DNA of 64,000 nucleotides from Methylophilus rhizosphaerae. Lineage in GTDB: Bacteria > Pseudomonadota > Gammaproteobacteria > Burkholderiales > Methylophilaceae. This document shows positions 31,119 to 41,931 of the stretch, piece after piece. Within the stretch, counting starts at the first letter, position 1. The number at the start of each line of letters is the position of its first letter. A program made the translations under genes and the position numbers. Under the pieces are notes generated by a model. It had not been told where the DNA came from, searched no databases, and saw only the letters and a program-made list of their open reading frames with translations. The stretch is taken from NCBI RefSeq assembly GCF_900100975.1, contig NZ_FNFX01000004.1, forward strand, positions 422,121-486,120, in the 5' to 3' direction.

Positions 31119-32468
31119 TTACTTTGAGCTGATACCCAGCTTCTGCTCCAGGTAGTGAATGCTAGTGCCGCCTTGCTGGAAGGCCAGGTCAGCCATCAGG
31201 TCAGCGTGCAAGGCAGTATTGGTCTTAATGCCTTCCACATTCATTTCAGACAAGGCTACACGCATCCTGGCAATCGCTTGTTCGCGCGTTGCACCATGTG
31301 TAATCAGCTTGCCGATCATGGAATCGTAATGCGGCGGCACGGTATAACCGCCATACACATGCGTATCCACGCGCACGCCTGGGCCGCCTGGCAGATGGAA
31401 GCGATTGATAAATCCGGGCGAAGGCACGAAAGTATATGGATCTTCCGCATTGATACGGCATTCAATGGCATGCCCCGTCAACACAATGTCGCGCTGGCGG
31501 AACGGCAATTTCTCGCCCGCAGCAATGAAAATCTGCTGTTGGACCAGGTCCAGGCCCGTGATCATTTCAGTCACGGTATGTTCCACCTGTAAGCGGGTGT
31601 TCATTTCAATGAAGTAGAACTCGCCGTTTTCGTACAGGAATTCGAAAGTACCTGCACCCCGGTATTTAATTTTGCGACAGGCTTCGGCACAACGCTCACC
31701 GATCTTGTCACGTAGTCTCTCCGGCAACAATGGCGAAGGTGCTTCTTCAATGATTTTCTGGTGGCGGCGCTGCATGGAACAGTCACGGTCACCGAGGAAA
31801 ACCGCATTGCCGTGTTCGTCTGCCAGCACCTGGATTTCAATGTGGCGCGGGTTTTCCAGGAATTTTTCCATGTAAACCATGGGGTTGCCAAACGCACTTT
31901 GTGCTTCGGCCCTGGTCATATTGACCGCATTCAGCAATGCCGCCTCGGTATGTACCACACGCATGCCGCGACCGCCACCGCCACCAGCGGCCTTGATAAT
32001 CACCGGATAACCAACACGTTTGGCAGTTTTGATGATTTCCGCCGGGTCATCCGGCAAGGCACCATCGGAACCTGGCACACAAGGCACGCCCGCTTTTTTC
32101 ATGGCATCCTTGGCAGAAACTTTATCACCCATCAGGCGGATGGTTTCAGCGCGCGGGCCAATAAATACAAAACCGCTTTGCTCGACGCGTTCGGCAAAGT
32201 CGGCATTTTCAGACAAAAAACCGTAACCGGGATGAATCGCCTGCGCATCTGTCACTTCCGCGGCGCTGATAATTGCCGGAATATTCAGGTAACTTTTAGT
32301 AGAAAGCGCCGGGCCGATACAGACCGATTCATCCGCCAGTTTCACATATTTGGCATCACGGTCCGCTTCGGAGTGCACGGCAACGGTTTTAATCCCCAGT
32401 TCACGACAGGCCCGCTGTACACGCAAGGCTATTTCGCCGCGGTTGGCAATCAGGATTTTCTCAAACAT
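31119..32468 (-). CDS. accC: Acetyl-CoA carboxylase biotin carboxylase subunit
   Basis: AccC carboxylates the biotin on AccB using ATP and bicarbonate, the first step of fatty-acid synthesis. At 449 aa it has normal length. Visible are the N-terminal [17 protein letters not shown], the glycine-rich ATP-grasp loop [14 protein letters not shown], the biotin-carboxylase signature ([48 protein letters not shown]). It is six bases from accB and two from prmA. Confidence 0.98.
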   Translation of the reverse strand: MFEKILIANRGEIALRVQRACRELGIKTVAVHSEADRDAKYVKLADESVCIGPALSTKSYLNIPAIISAAEVTDAQAIHPGYGFLSENADFAERVEQSGFVFIGPRAETIRLMGDKVSAKDAMKKAGVPCVPGSDGALPDDPAEIIKTAKRVGYPVIIKAAGGGGGRGMRVVHTEAALLNAVNMTRAEAQSAFGNPMVYMEKFLENPRHIEIQVLADEHGNAVFLGDRDCSMQRRHQKIIEEAPSPLLPERLRDKIGERCAEACRKIKYRGAGTFEFLYENGEFYFIEMNTRLQVEHTVTEMITGLDLVQQQIFIAAGEKLPFRQRDIVLTGHAIECRINAEDPYTFVPSPGFINRFHLPGGPGVRVDTHVYGGYTVPPHYDSMIGKLITHGATREQAIARMRVALSEMNVEGIKTNTALHADLMADLAFQQGGTSIHYLEQKLGISSK

Positions 32469-32474
32469 AGAAAC

Positions 32475-32924
32475 TTAACCAATCAGGAATAAAGGTTCGC
32501 CGTACTCGACAGGCTGGCCGTTTTCAACAAAAATTTTCTTGATCACGCCAACATACTCGCTTTCAATTTCATTGAGCAGTTTCATGGCTTCGATAATGCA
32601 CAACGTCTCGCCGGCATTAACGTTGCTGCCAACATCCACAAATGCTTTGGCATCAGGAGAGGCTGCGCGGTAGAACGTGCCCACCATAGGTGATTTCACT
32701 ACCTTACCTTCCGGTTCTGCCGCAGGCGCGGCAACGGGCGCCGCCGCGGGTGCGGACGCTGCCGCGACAGGGGCGGCTGCGGCAGGCGCAGCTACGTATT
32801 GCACCGCTGGTACCGCGCTCGCGCGGCTGATGCGCACTTTTTCTTCGCCTTCAGTCAGCTCCAGTTCGGAAATGCCTGACTCTTCGACCAGATCAATCAA
32901 TTTTTTGAGTTTACGTAAATCCAT
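32475..32924 (-). CDS. accB: Biotin carboxyl carrier protein of acetyl-CoA carboxylase
   Basis: A 149-aa carrier. The N-terminal helix pair ([26 protein letters not shown] read as the family opening) is followed by a mobile Ala/Pro-rich linker (about residues 37-70) and the lipoyl-like biotinyl domain with acceptor Lys115 in EAMKLLNEI. The thumb region typical of BCCP is present ([17 protein letters not shown]). It lies between aroQ and accC in one operon. Confidence 0.97.
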   Translation of the reverse strand: MDLRKLKKLIDLVEESGISELELTEGEEKVRISRASAVPAVQYVAAPAAAAPVAAASAPAAAPVAAPAAEPEGKVVKSPMVGTFYRAASPDAKAFVDVGSNVNAGETLCIIEAMKLLNEIESEYVGVIKKIFVENGQPVEYGEPLFLIG

Positions 32925-32952
32925 AGAAACCTCGATTTAGAATGTTTTGTAT

Positions 32953-33393
32953 TTAGTTATGTTGCTGGATATAGCGATATGCAGCGTAATAGCCGTCCGC
33001 CCCCAGGCCGCAAATAACGGCAGTGGCAATATCACTGAAGTAAGAATGGTGCCGGAACGACTCTCGTGCATGCACATTGGAAAGGTGTACTTCAATAAAC
33101 GGAACCTTAACTGCCGCAAGGGCATCACGGATGGCCACGGAAGTATGGGTAAAGGCCGCCGGATTGATAATCACATAATCGACACGATTGACCGCTAATG
33201 TGTGTAATTTTTCTATAATCTCCGCCTCGGAGTTACTCTGGAACGTTTCCAGGCGCACCTGATCTGCGCGCGCAAGTACTTGCAAATGCTGGTTTATATC
33301 TGCCAGCGTTTGGCTGCCATAATGCTGCGGCTCACGGGCGCCCAGCATATTGAGATTGGGGCCATGGATCACCAGAATGGATTTGGTGCTCAT
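32953..33393 (-). CDS. aroQ: Type II 3-dehydroquinate dehydratase
   Basis: A 146-aa enzyme of the shikimate pathway, forming dodecamers. [21 protein letters not shown] carries the catalytic Tyr loop. [22 protein letters not shown] and [21 protein letters not shown] complete the active site. A GTG two codons upstream is an alternative start. It heads the aroQ-accB-accC operon; aroQ-accB adjacency is common in proteobacteria. Confidence 0.97.
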   Translation of the reverse strand: MSTKSILVIHGPNLNMLGAREPQHYGSQTLADINQHLQVLARADQVRLETFQSNSEAEIIEKLHTLAVNRVDYVIINPAAFTHTSVAIRDALAAVKVPFIEVHLSNVHARESFRHHSYFSDIATAVICGLGADGYYAAYRYIQQHN

Positions 33394-33588
33394 TTTCACG
33401 CGCCTTTGATAGAGAAAAATACAACCTTCATGGCGCGAAGTTTGCCGAAGTTATTGCATTTTGTCCAGAAAAATTCGCAGGATGATGAAAAGTGGAAAGT
33501 CGCTAATCTGGCTGCCAACTACAGGAGTTTTGCAGCGAACATGCCGCAATCAAGCTCACGTTATCGGCTTGCAAACACACGTAAGAGG

Positions 33589-34122
33589 CTACAGGTTCAA
33601 CGCCGATGACAGCATTTTCCGACTTACGCGCCCAAAGAAAATATGGGTGATTTCGCCTTGGGCAGAAACGATCACTGTATAAGGTAATACGCCTTTATTA
33701 TTGCCCAGGGTTTCAGCTAACGGCATGCCTTCATTCTCGGCGATGAGCAACGGATAAACGACCGGGGTACTTTCCACAAATTCATGGACGGCCGCCGCTT
33801 CATCCACAGCCAGCCCCAGCACAGCCACTTCTGGATGGGCGCTCGCCAGCTCGGAAATTTCGGGCATTTCTTCACGGCAGGGTTCGCACCAGGTTGCCCA
33901 GAAGTTCACAATCATGGGTTTGCCTTTAAATTGTGCCAGCGGATAGGTTTTGCCTTTCTGGTCGCTCAGGGTGGCATTCCATAAAGCATTCATGTGGGAC
34001 TCATCCGGCAGAGTGGCTTCGGTTGCCAGGAATTGATGCCGGTTCAGGTATAACCAGCGGAAACCGCTACCGAGTACTACCATCAGCAATACCGTCATCA
34101 CGATACTTGCAACTTTACGCAT
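33589..34122 (-). CDS. TlpA/ResA-like thioredoxin-fold protein
   Basis: A 177-aa membrane-anchored thiol-disulfide oxidoreductase. An N-terminal anchor (VASIVMTVLLMVVLGSGF) leads to a thioredoxin fold with MIVNFWATWCEPCREEMPE (CxxC as CEPC) and PYTVIVSAQGEI with the cis-Pro. It starts within the last codons of dsbD, so DsbD is the probable electron donor. The likely role is periplasmic disulfide reduction, for example in cytochrome c maturation. The following 190 bases up to aroQ hold no recognised gene. Confidence 0.88.
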   Translation of the reverse strand: MRKVASIVMTVLLMVVLGSGFRWLYLNRHQFLATEATLPDESHMNALWNATLSDQKGKTYPLAQFKGKPMIVNFWATWCEPCREEMPEISELASAHPEVAVLGLAVDEAAAVHEFVESTPVVYPLLIAENEGMPLAETLGNNKGVLPYTVIVSAQGEITHIFFGRVSRKMLSSALNL

Positions 34123-35920
34123 GCGGTGATCCCCCAATGCTTTGCAGGATTTTAAGGAAGCGACCAGCGTCGTGATAGCCTTTAATCACTGGTTGCACTG
34201 TTTGTCCCTGCGCATCAAAAAACACGATACCAGGGGGGCCGAACAATGCAAATTTTTTCAGCAAGGCCGCATCCTGCGCGTTATTGGCGGTCACATCTGC
34301 CTGCAATAACAGCATTTGCTTCAGCTCGGCCTGCACGGCGGGTTCACTGAACACAAACTGCTCATATTCCTTGCAGGAAACACACCAGTCTGCGTAGAAA
34401 TCCAGCATCACGCGCTTGCCTTGTGCCGATTGCACGGCCTGTTCCAGCTCCTGCACGCTACGCACACGCTGGAAACTCAGTGCAGGCAGCGCTGCCTGCC
34501 TGCCCGCTGTCAGGGTTTGCAGAGGCTGCAATGGCGACCTTGCACCGCTCCATGCGCCGATCAGCAGTGCAATACCATATAGCAGTAGCATCAGCGCTAC
34601 GCCCTTGGTCAGTCGTTGCCCTGTGGTGGCCGTGGTGGGTAAAGGATCAATTGCCCGCAGATAAATCGCGGGAATAATGCACAGTGCTGCCCACAACAGT
34701 AACTGCAAGGCCACCGGCAGAATAGGGCTGACTACCCAGACCGCCACGGCCAGCATCAGCACGCCAAACAGGCGGCGGATGGCGTTCATCCATTCACCGG
34801 CCTTGGGCAGGATAGAACCGGCAGAAGCGCCAATCAGCAACAATGGCACGCCCATGCCCAGGGAGAGGGAAAACAGGGCCACAGCGCCCAGTACCACATC
34901 ATGTGTCTGACTGATATAGAGCAATGCCCCTGCCAGAGGCGCAGCGACACAGGGGCTGATAATCAGTGCCGAAATGGCACCCATCAGAAAGTCGCTGAGC
35001 AAATGCCCACCGGTAAACCGTTTGCTCCAGTTAAAAAAGGCATTCTCAATCACACTGGGCAGCTTCAGTTCATAAAAGCCGAACATGGAGAAAGACAGTG
35101 CCACAAAAATCAGCGCACCGGCAATCAGGGCTGCGGGCGTTTGCAAGGCATTGCTTAATAACTGGCCTGACAGGCCAGCAGCTACCCCAGCCAGCGTATA
35201 GGTCAGGCACATGCCCAGGGTATAAGCCAGTGACAAGGTAAATGCCTTGGCACGGGAAGTGTGGGCATTCTTGCCGACAATAATGCCGGACAAAATGGGG
35301 ATCATCGGGAAGACACATGGCGTGAAAGCCAGCAATAACCCTGCACCGAAGAAGCCAGCCACGATTTGCCACCAGCGGCCGGAAGAAAGTAATTTCCCCG
35401 AGACTTCGTCTTCTGTTTCCAGGGCCGCCAAAGGCGAGGTCGTGTTGGTTGCCGCTGGCGAGGCCACAGCATTTAGGGGCAACGATTTGGTTTGTGGGGG
35501 GTAACACAAGCCTTTTTCACTACAACCCTGGTAACGCACTTGCAATACCGCAGGTACCGCAGCAGAAAACACCACATCCGCCACGGTGTCATGATGGAAG
35601 ACTTGCTGCGGCCCAAAGTTGGGGTCGTTTTTGGCCTCGCCGGAGGGCAGGGTCAATTGCGCCGTTTCCCCAGTTGGTGAAACCAGCTGGATACGCTCAC
35701 GGTATAAATAATGGCCAGGTGCCACAATAAACCTGAGTTGCGCATGCGTGGCATCCACCAGCGCAGCTTCAACCTTAAACGCTTTATCAACCGGCAGGAA
35801 TTCTTGCGCATCGTCCTCGGTAAATAGCTGGCCGAAACCCGTCGCTGCCTGTAGCGGCATCACCATTGCCAGCAGCATCGCCAGCGTCAACCATCGTCTG
35901 AACCACATTGTGATCACCAT
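34115..35920 (-). CDS. dsbD: Thiol:disulfide interchange protein DsbD
   Basis: DsbD carries electrons from cytoplasmic thioredoxin across the inner membrane to periplasmic partners. The protein (601 aa, or 597 from 35908) has a signal peptide, the alpha domain with the Cys pair GCSEKGLCYPPQT, an eight-helix beta domain (FTPCVFPMIPIL, SPCVAAPLAGAL) and a C-terminal thioredoxin domain with DWCVSCKEYE. Start choice is uncertain: ATG 35920 lies only three bases after GGAG, GTG 35917 is better spaced, and ATG 35908 gives a neater signal peptide. It is translationally coupled to the TlpA-like gene. Confidence 0.95.
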   Translation of the reverse strand: MVITMWFRRWLTLAMLLAMVMPLQAATGFGQLFTEDDAQEFLPVDKAFKVEAALVDATHAQLRFIVAPGHYLYRERIQLVSPTGETAQLTLPSGEAKNDPNFGPQQVFHHDTVADVVFSAAVPAVLQVRYQGCSEKGLCYPPQTKSLPLNAVASPAATNTTSPLAALETEDEVSGKLLSSGRWWQIVAGFFGAGLLLAFTPCVFPMIPILSGIIVGKNAHTSRAKAFTLSLAYTLGMCLTYTLAGVAAGLSGQLLSNALQTPAALIAGALIFVALSFSMFGFYELKLPSVIENAFFNWSKRFTGGHLLSDFLMGAISALIISPCVAAPLAGALLYISQTHDVVLGAVALFSLSLGMGVPLLLIGASAGSILPKAGEWMNAIRRLFGVLMLAVAVWVVSPILPVALQLLLWAALCIIPAIYLRAIDPLPTTATTGQRLTKGVALMLLLYGIALLIGAWSGARSPLQPLQTLTAGRQAALPALSFQRVRSVQELEQAVQSAQGKRVMLDFYADWCVSCKEYEQFVFSEPAVQAELKQMLLLQADVTANNAQDAALLKKFALFGPPGIVFFDAQGQTVQPVIKGYHDAGRFLKILQSIGGSPHA

Positions 35921-35984
35921 TTACTCCTGCACCCAATGTGCCGGATCCTGAATAATTCCGGAATTTTTAGTCGCCATCATCGCC

Positions 35985-36314
35985 TCACGCCCTCGTTTCA
36001 GCCGCGACCCAATGCAGGTATTCCGGCAATCCCTCGTTGACATGGATAGCGACAATCTCGGGAAGTTCATACGGATGCAAGGCACGTATCCTGTCCGCCA
36101 GCCTGGCATAGCCGTCACATGTGGTTTTAATACTCAAACCGATCTCTGCCGCTGTCTCAATCTGACCTTGCCAGCGGTAAACTGATTTCACAGGGCTTGA
36201 AATATTGACACACGCCGCCAACTGTTCAGTAACCAGTGCATGAGCCATGCTCTCTGCACATGCCATATTCGGCACATGGGTAAACACGATTATAATTTGC
36301 TCTTTTGGCGTCAT
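35985..36314 (-). CDS. cutA: Divalent-cation tolerance protein CutA1
   Basis: A 109-aa trimeric, PII-like small protein. The family pattern is complete: VFTHVPNMACAESMAHALV, ACVNISSPVKSVYRWQGQIE, IKTTCDGYARLADRI and HPYELPEIVAI. Despite its name the biochemical role is not settled. Start codon and fxsA start are divergent and only 30 bases apart. It may be co-transcribed with dsbD, 65 bases downstream. Confidence 0.96.
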   Translation of the reverse strand: MTPKEQIIIVFTHVPNMACAESMAHALVTEQLAACVNISSPVKSVYRWQGQIETAAEIGLSIKTTCDGYARLADRIRALHPYELPEIVAIHVNEGLPEYLHWVAAETRA

Positions 36315-36344
36315 GGGCGCTCATCAACAGACTGGATTTCTGAC

Positions 36345-36803
36345 ATGCGTTTTTTCATCTTTGCTATTTTACTGGCTTTTCCGTTTCTGGAGATAGCGAT
36401 CCTGATTGAACTCAGCCAGCGTTATGGTTGGTGGGTACTTGCTTACCTGCTGATTATCGGTTTTCTGGGCCTGAAATTGATCCGCAGTGAAAAAGACCTG
36501 ATTGCTGCGCGCATGTTTCAACAGATGGGCGCTGGCGGCAATCCGATTTCTGCCATGTTCTCCACTGCCCGCAATATGTTTGCCGGTGTGCTGCTGCTGA
36601 TTCCTGGCGTCATCAGTGATGTGATTGCTGTGATTCTGTTGCTGATTCCGGCAAACAATGCTCCCTCAGCCAGTAGCGCCAGCAACAGTAGTCATTTTAA
36701 CTACCATGCCAGCGCCAATGATGAAGTGATCGAAGGTGAGTATACTGAGGTCAGCGAACCAAAACCGGCGGATAATGTAGTGCACCTGCCACGCAAAGAC
36801 TAA
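36345..36803 (+). CDS. fxsA: FxsA family membrane protein
   Basis: A 152-aa inner-membrane protein. FxsA in E. coli relieves F-plasmid exclusion of phage T7 by binding PifA; its chromosomal role is unclear. RFFIFAILLAFPFLEIAILI, WWVLAYLLIIGFLGLKLIRSE and the closing hydrophobic FAGVLLLIPGVISDVIAVILLLIP give three to four helices and the family signature. A polar tail (about 110-152) follows. The start at 36345 fits the family N-terminus; the longer upstream frame has none of its features. It is 16 bases before the flavoreductase gene. Confidence 0.93.
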   Translation: MRFFIFAILLAFPFLEIAILIELSQRYGWWVLAYLLIIGFLGLKLIRSEKDLIAARMFQQMGAGGNPISAMFSTARNMFAGVLLLIPGVISDVIAVILLLIPANNAPSASSASNSSHFNYHASANDEVIEGEYTEVSEPKPADNVVHLPRKD

Positions 36804-36819
36804 CGCCCAGAAAACAGCC

Positions 36820-37830
36820 ATGAACCATGTATTAATTGAAAACAGCGGCCACACTTTTGATGTGCGGCCCAGCCAGACCGTGCTCGAAGCAGCCATTGAA
36901 GCCGGTATCAATATGCCTTATGGCTGTCGCAACGGTGCCTGTGGCGCCTGCAAAGGTAAAGTGCTGTCGGGGAAAGTATTCCACGACGACTATCAAGGCA
37001 GCGCCATGAGCGACGAAGAACTTGCTGCCGGGCAAGCGCTATTTTGTTGCGCCCGCCCGCTGGAAGACCTGGTGATTGAGTGCCGCCAGATCGATATGGT
37101 ACAAGGTATCAAACCACGTATCCTGCCGGTTCGCGTGCAACACAAGGAACAACTGACAGAAGATGTCATGGTGTTGCATTTGCAACTGCCAGCCACGGAG
37201 CCACTGACATTCATGGCTGGACAATATCTGGAATTTCTACTCAAAGATGGTCGTCGCCGCGCGTTTTCCATCGCCAATGCACCACATGAAGCCGGATTTA
37301 TTGAACTGCATATCCGCAAAATCACAGGCGGACACTTTACCGAACAGGTTTTTAATGAAATGCCATTAAAAACCATTCTGCGCGTAGAAGCCCCTTTGGG
37401 TAGTTTTTTCCTGCGCGAACAGAATGAGAAACCTATCATCATGGTCGCTGGCGGCACCGGGTTTGCACCGATCAAAGGCATGCTCGAATACATGATTTAC
37501 CAGAATATCCAGCGGCCCGTTCTGCTGTATCGCGGTGCGCGCCGGGTGAGTGATTTATATATGGATGACCTGTGCCAGCGCTGGGCACAGTTTATGCCGA
37601 ATATTCAATATATCCCCGTCATTTCAGAAGATGAAGCTAATGATGACTGGGATGGCCGTCGTGGCTTGATCCATCAAGCTGTGCTGGAAGATCATGCAGA
37701 TTTAAGCGGCTTTGAAGTGTATGTGTGTGGTGCACCGGGCATGGTGGATATTGCTAAAGAGACATTTGTAAAGCAAGGACTGCCTGAAGAAGAGTTTTAT
37801 AGTGATGCGTTTACGTTTGCGCCTAAGTAA
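36820..37830 (+). CDS. 2Fe-2S flavoreductase (CDP-6-deoxy-delta-3,4-glucoseen reductase-like)
   Basis: A 336-aa electron-transfer protein. Residues 1-90 form a plant-type ferredoxin with the cluster motif YGCRNGACGACKG and a distal Cys in FCCARPL. Then come an FAD domain with RRRAFSIANAP and an NAD(P) domain with PIIMVAGGTGFAPIKGML and VYVCGAPGMV. Such proteins are often annotated as the AscD-type deoxysugar reductase, but no sugar-synthesis genes are nearby. It more likely donates electrons to an oxygenase or to another enzyme. The partner is unknown. Confidence 0.88.
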   Translation: MNHVLIENSGHTFDVRPSQTVLEAAIEAGINMPYGCRNGACGACKGKVLSGKVFHDDYQGSAMSDEELAAGQALFCCARPLEDLVIECRQIDMVQGIKPRILPVRVQHKEQLTEDVMVLHLQLPATEPLTFMAGQYLEFLLKDGRRRAFSIANAPHEAGFIELHIRKITGGHFTEQVFNEMPLKTILRVEAPLGSFFLREQNEKPIIMVAGGTGFAPIKGMLEYMIYQNIQRPVLLYRGARRVSDLYMDDLCQRWAQFMPNIQYIPVISEDEANDDWDGRRGLIHQAVLEDHADLSGFEVYVCGAPGMVDIAKETFVKQGLPEEEFYSDAFTFAPK

Positions 37831-37903
37831 GTGATTTACTCATTAGGTTTCTTTTCGCTACTTCTAAGGATCATCCACAGTTACAGCTAACTGGGCGGAA
37901 GTA

Positions 37904-37979
37904 GGTTTTATGTAGCGATCTTTTTCGCCTACAGGCGAAAAAGATCGTCCATTCAGTTAAATGTCGGTGGGAATTTGAA
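37904..37979. repeat. Dispersed palindromic intergenic repeat, copy B
   Basis: It opens with the same 16 bases as copy A (GGTTTTATGTAGCGAT) and contains a perfect 15-bp inverted repeat (CGATCTTTTTCGCCT / AGGCGAAAAAGATCG, loop AC, 37916-37947). The later AGTTAAATGTCGGTGGGAAT matches copy A imperfectly. It lies between the convergent flavoreductase and hemB genes. The T-run precedes rather than follows the stem, so it is not a standard terminator. Confidence 0.7.
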
Positions 37980-38019
37980 CAAAAGTAATTCGATCACAGA
38001 TGGGCTGACTAATAAACAG

Positions 38020-39072
<1,053 letters not shown>

Positions 39073-39861
39073 TCAGGTAAACACCTTGGCGAGCTCGGCA
39101 CCGGGATTGTCCTGGCGCATAAATGCTTCGCCGACCAGGAAAGTATGCACGGCATGATCGCGCATCAATTTGACATCGTCAGCCGTGAAAATTCCACTTT
39201 CGGTGACCACAATTTTGTCGCCAGAAATTTTGCTCAGCAAGTCTAAAGTGGTGTCCAGCGTCACTTCAAATGTGCGCAGGTTACGGTTGTTGATACCCAG
39301 CAAGGGGGTGGTCAGTTGAATGGCTTGCGCCAGTTCTTCACCGTTATGCACTTCCACCAATACAGCCATGCCCAGGCTATGCGCGACAGTTTCCAGTTGC
39401 TGCATTTGTGCCAGCGTCAACGCAGCAGCAATCAGCAAAATACAATCGGCACCCATGGCACGTGCTTCATAGACTTGGTATGCGTCTATCATAAAGTCTT
39501 TGCGCAACACTGGCAGGCTACAGGCAGCACGCGCCTGTTTCAGATAGGCGGCTGAACCCTGGAAATATTGCTCGTCAGTCAGCACGGACAAACATGCCGC
39601 ACCGCCTTGCTCATAGCTGGCAGCAATGTCGGCCGGCTTAAAATCTTCGCGGATAACGCCTTTGGAAGGGCTGGCCTTTTTAATCTCGGCAATCACGGCA
39701 GCTTTGCCCGCGGCAATTTTGCTGCGAATCGCACCAACAAAGTCACGCGTGGGCACCTGTTGTGCGGCTAGTGCTTGCACGTCGGCCAATGGTAGTTTTG
39801 CTTGTGCCGCTGTGATTTCTTCGGCTTTGGTTACCAGGATTTTATTTAAAATATCACTCAT
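39073..39861 (-). CDS. trpC: Indole-3-glycerol phosphate synthase
   Basis: TrpC closes the indole ring in tryptophan synthesis. The 262-aa monofunctional TIM barrel has [19 protein letters not shown] with the catalytic Lys, [41 protein letters not shown] in adjacent pieces, and [14 protein letters not shown]. Its start overlaps the end of the DUF3465 gene by eight bases. It is the last trp gene here; trpF, trpB and trpA are elsewhere, as is usual in betaproteobacteria. Confidence 0.97.
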   Translation of the reverse strand: MSDILNKILVTKAEEITAAQAKLPLADVQALAAQQVPTRDFVGAIRSKIAAGKAAVIAEIKKASPSKGVIREDFKPADIAASYEQGGAACLSVLTDEQYFQGSAAYLKQARAACSLPVLRKDFMIDAYQVYEARAMGADCILLIAAALTLAQMQQLETVAHSLGMAVLVEVHNGEELAQAIQLTTPLLGINNRNLRTFEVTLDTTLDLLSKISGDKIVVTESGIFTADDVKLMRDHAVHTFLVGEAFMRQDNPGAELAKVFT

Positions 39862-40342
39862 AAGTCTGTCCGTTTACCTTGATCCAACCGCCCTGGCGAC
39901 CCTGTGGGTCATGATGCGTCCAATGCATGATGCCACCCTTGGGGTTGTAAATATATTCGCCTTTAAACTGCACCTGATCGCCCACATTCAACCCGGCAAC
40001 GCGCGGTGCCAGATCAATATTGTGTGCAAACAGCAATGTTTGTCCCGCAGAGATACTGACCAGGAAACGTTGGTGCCTGGCGCCTTTGTTATCATCGGGT
40101 AATAGCTTTTTCACCACTCCACTACCCTCCAGCCAGATATGACTTTGCTTTTGCGCAAATGCTTGCTTCAGTGCGGCATTGTCTTGCGCTGCCAGGCCAG
40201 AAGACAGTGATTGCAGGTTAAGCGTCTGGGCCTGCGATTTAACTTCAACAGTCGATTGCGGCTGATTACTTGCAGTTTGTTGCGATGTTTGCTGGCAAGC
40301 TGCCAGCAAACAGAACATCGCAATCAGCGGGTAATGTTTCAT
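39854..40342 (-). CDS. DUF3465 lipoprotein inside the trp operon
   Basis: A 162-aa protein with an N-terminal lipoprotein signal ([10 protein letters not shown], Cys16), a Gln/Ser/Thr-rich linker and a compact C-terminal domain: [61 protein letters not shown]. This matches the DUF3465 pattern, an OB-fold-like domain of unknown function. It overlaps trpD (ATGA) and trpC (eight bases), so it is fully embedded in the trp operon with coupled translation. Why an exported lipoprotein is made together with tryptophan enzymes is unclear. Passive insertion is possible. Confidence 0.85.
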   Translation of the reverse strand: MKHYPLIAMFCLLAACQQTSQQTASNQPQSTVEVKSQAQTLNLQSLSSGLAAQDNAALKQAFAQKQSHIWLEGSGVVKKLLPDDNKGARHQRFLVSISAGQTLLFAHNIDLAPRVAGLNVGDQVQFKGEYIYNPKGGIMHWTHHDPQGRQGGWIKVNGQTYE

Positions 40343-41364
40343 GCGGCTTGGCTCAATGTCTTCAGTTGCTGCAATTTACTCAAAGCCGCACCTGAATCAA
40401 TGGATTGTGCCGCTTGCGCAATGCCTGCCGGTAAATCATTGGCCAGGCCGGAAACGTAAATGGCCGCACCGGCATTCAGCAACACGATATCGCGTGCCGG
40501 GCCTTTTTCCCCAGACAGCAAACCAAGAATAATCTCACTCGAATGCTGTGCACTTTCAACACGGATGCTGTTGATGTCGTGCAAAGGCATGTTGAACTGG
40601 GTCGGGCTTAGAGTGTACTCGCTGACCTTGCCATCTTTCAGTTCTGCCACATAGGTATCAGCAGAAAAAGAGATTTCGTCCATTTCATCGGCACTATGCA
40701 CCACCATCACGTGTTCGCTACCCAGTTTTTGCAAGGTTTGCGCCAGCAATGGCACAAGGTCGCGATGGAACACGCCCATCACCTGGCGTTTCGCGCCCGC
40801 CGGATTGGTCATCGGCCCTAACAGGTTAAACATGGTGCGCACACCGAGTTCACGCCGCACCGGAGCGGCATACTTCATGGCCGCATGATGATTAGGGGCA
40901 AACATAAAACCGATACCCGCTTCATTGACGCAACGCACCACCTGTTCAGGCGTCAATACGATATTCACGCCAAGCGCTTCCAGCACATCGGCGGAGCCAC
41001 TTTTGGAAGACGCAGCACGGCCACCATGCTTGGCGATTTTGGCACCTGCACCTGCGGCAACAAAGGCTGACGCGGTCGAGACGTTAAATACCTTGTTAGG
41101 TGCCCCGCCCGTGCCACAGGTATCAATCAAATGACGGGTATCGTTGATGACCACTTTGCTCGATAGATCGCGCATGACTTGTGCGGCTGCCGCAATTTCG
41201 GTCACGGTTTCACCTTTGACACGCAAGGCCGACAAAAAGCCTGCAATCTGGATCTGCGTGAATTCCCCGCTCATGATCTGCTGCATGATTTCCAGCATTT
41301 CCTCATGGGTGAAATCGGTGTGGTCAATCAGGCGTTGCAGCGCAATTTTAGGCGTGATGGCCAT
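40339..41364 (-). CDS. trpD: Anthranilate phosphoribosyltransferase
   Basis: TrpD transfers phosphoribose from PRPP to anthranilate. The 341-aa protein begins [15 protein letters not shown] and shows the PRPP loop DTCGTGGAPNKVFNVST, the KHGGRAASSKSGSADVLEALG block and the HHAAMKYAAPVRRELGVRT segment. The ATG shares one base with the trpG stop (TGATG); the preceding TTG is less likely as start. Confidence 0.98.
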   Translation of the reverse strand: MAITPKIALQRLIDHTDFTHEEMLEIMQQIMSGEFTQIQIAGFLSALRVKGETVTEIAAAAQVMRDLSSKVVINDTRHLIDTCGTGGAPNKVFNVSTASAFVAAGAGAKIAKHGGRAASSKSGSADVLEALGVNIVLTPEQVVRCVNEAGIGFMFAPNHHAAMKYAAPVRRELGVRTMFNLLGPMTNPAGAKRQVMGVFHRDLVPLLAQTLQKLGSEHVMVVHSADEMDEISFSADTYVAELKDGKVSEYTLSPTQFNMPLHDINSIRVESAQHSSEIILGLLSGEKGPARDIVLLNAGAAIYVSGLANDLPAGIAQAAQSIDSGAALSKLQQLKTLSQAA

Positions 41365-41930
41365 CAATAGCCTTTCAGGAAATTATCCAGCAGTTCATGC
41401 CCATATTCTGTCAGGATAGACTCCGGGTGAAACTGTACGCCTTCCACGGCCAGTGTTTTATGCTTGACGCCCATGATCTCACCATCATCCGTCCAGGCCG
41501 TAATTTCCAGGCAATCCGGGAGTGTTTCACGCTCGATCACCAGTGAATGGTAACGCGTCGCGGTATACGGGTTAGGCAAATTCCTGAACACACCGGTATT
41601 GGTATGGTGAATCAATGAAGTCTTACCGTGCATCAGCGTCTTGGCTTTGATGATATTGCCGCCAAACGCCTGGCCTATGCTCTGGTGACCCAGGCAGACA
41701 CCCAGCAAAGGAATCTTGCCGGCAAACTCATGAATCAGCGGTACGGAAATCCCGGCTTCGTTTGGTGTACAGGGGCCGGGAGAAATCACGATTTTCTCCG
41801 GCTTCAGCGCCGCAATCTGCTCCAGCGTGATTTCATCATTCCGGTGTACGTGAACGTCTTGCCCCAACTCGCCAAAATACTGCACGAGGTTATAGGTAAA
41901 AGAGTCATAGTTATCAATCATCAACAACAT
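41364..41930 (-). CDS. trpG: Anthranilate synthase component II (glutamine amidotransferase)
   Basis: A 188-aa class I glutamine amidotransferase that feeds ammonia to TrpE. The sequence contains [20 protein letters not shown], the oxyanion/nucleophile block [19 protein letters not shown] with catalytic Cys, and the His-Glu pair in [14 protein letters not shown]. It is one base from trpE and overlaps trpD. Members may also serve PabB in folate synthesis. Confidence 0.97.
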   Translation of the reverse strand: MLLMIDNYDSFTYNLVQYFGELGQDVHVHRNDEITLEQIAALKPEKIVISPGPCTPNEAGISVPLIHEFAGKIPLLGVCLGHQSIGQAFGGNIIKAKTLMHGKTSLIHHTNTGVFRNLPNPYTATRYHSLVIERETLPDCLEITAWTDDGEIMGVKHKTLAVEGVQFHPESILTEYGHELLDNFLKGY

Positions 41931-41931
41931 A

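Noticed and set aside
31761..32492. A 243-codon open frame antisense to accC
   Set aside because: Complement of a conserved housekeeping gene; translation has no domain pattern.
36820..37830. Deoxysugar biosynthesis role for the 2Fe-2S flavoreductase
   Set aside because: The AscD-like annotation is generic; no nucleotide-sugar genes are in the surrounding region.
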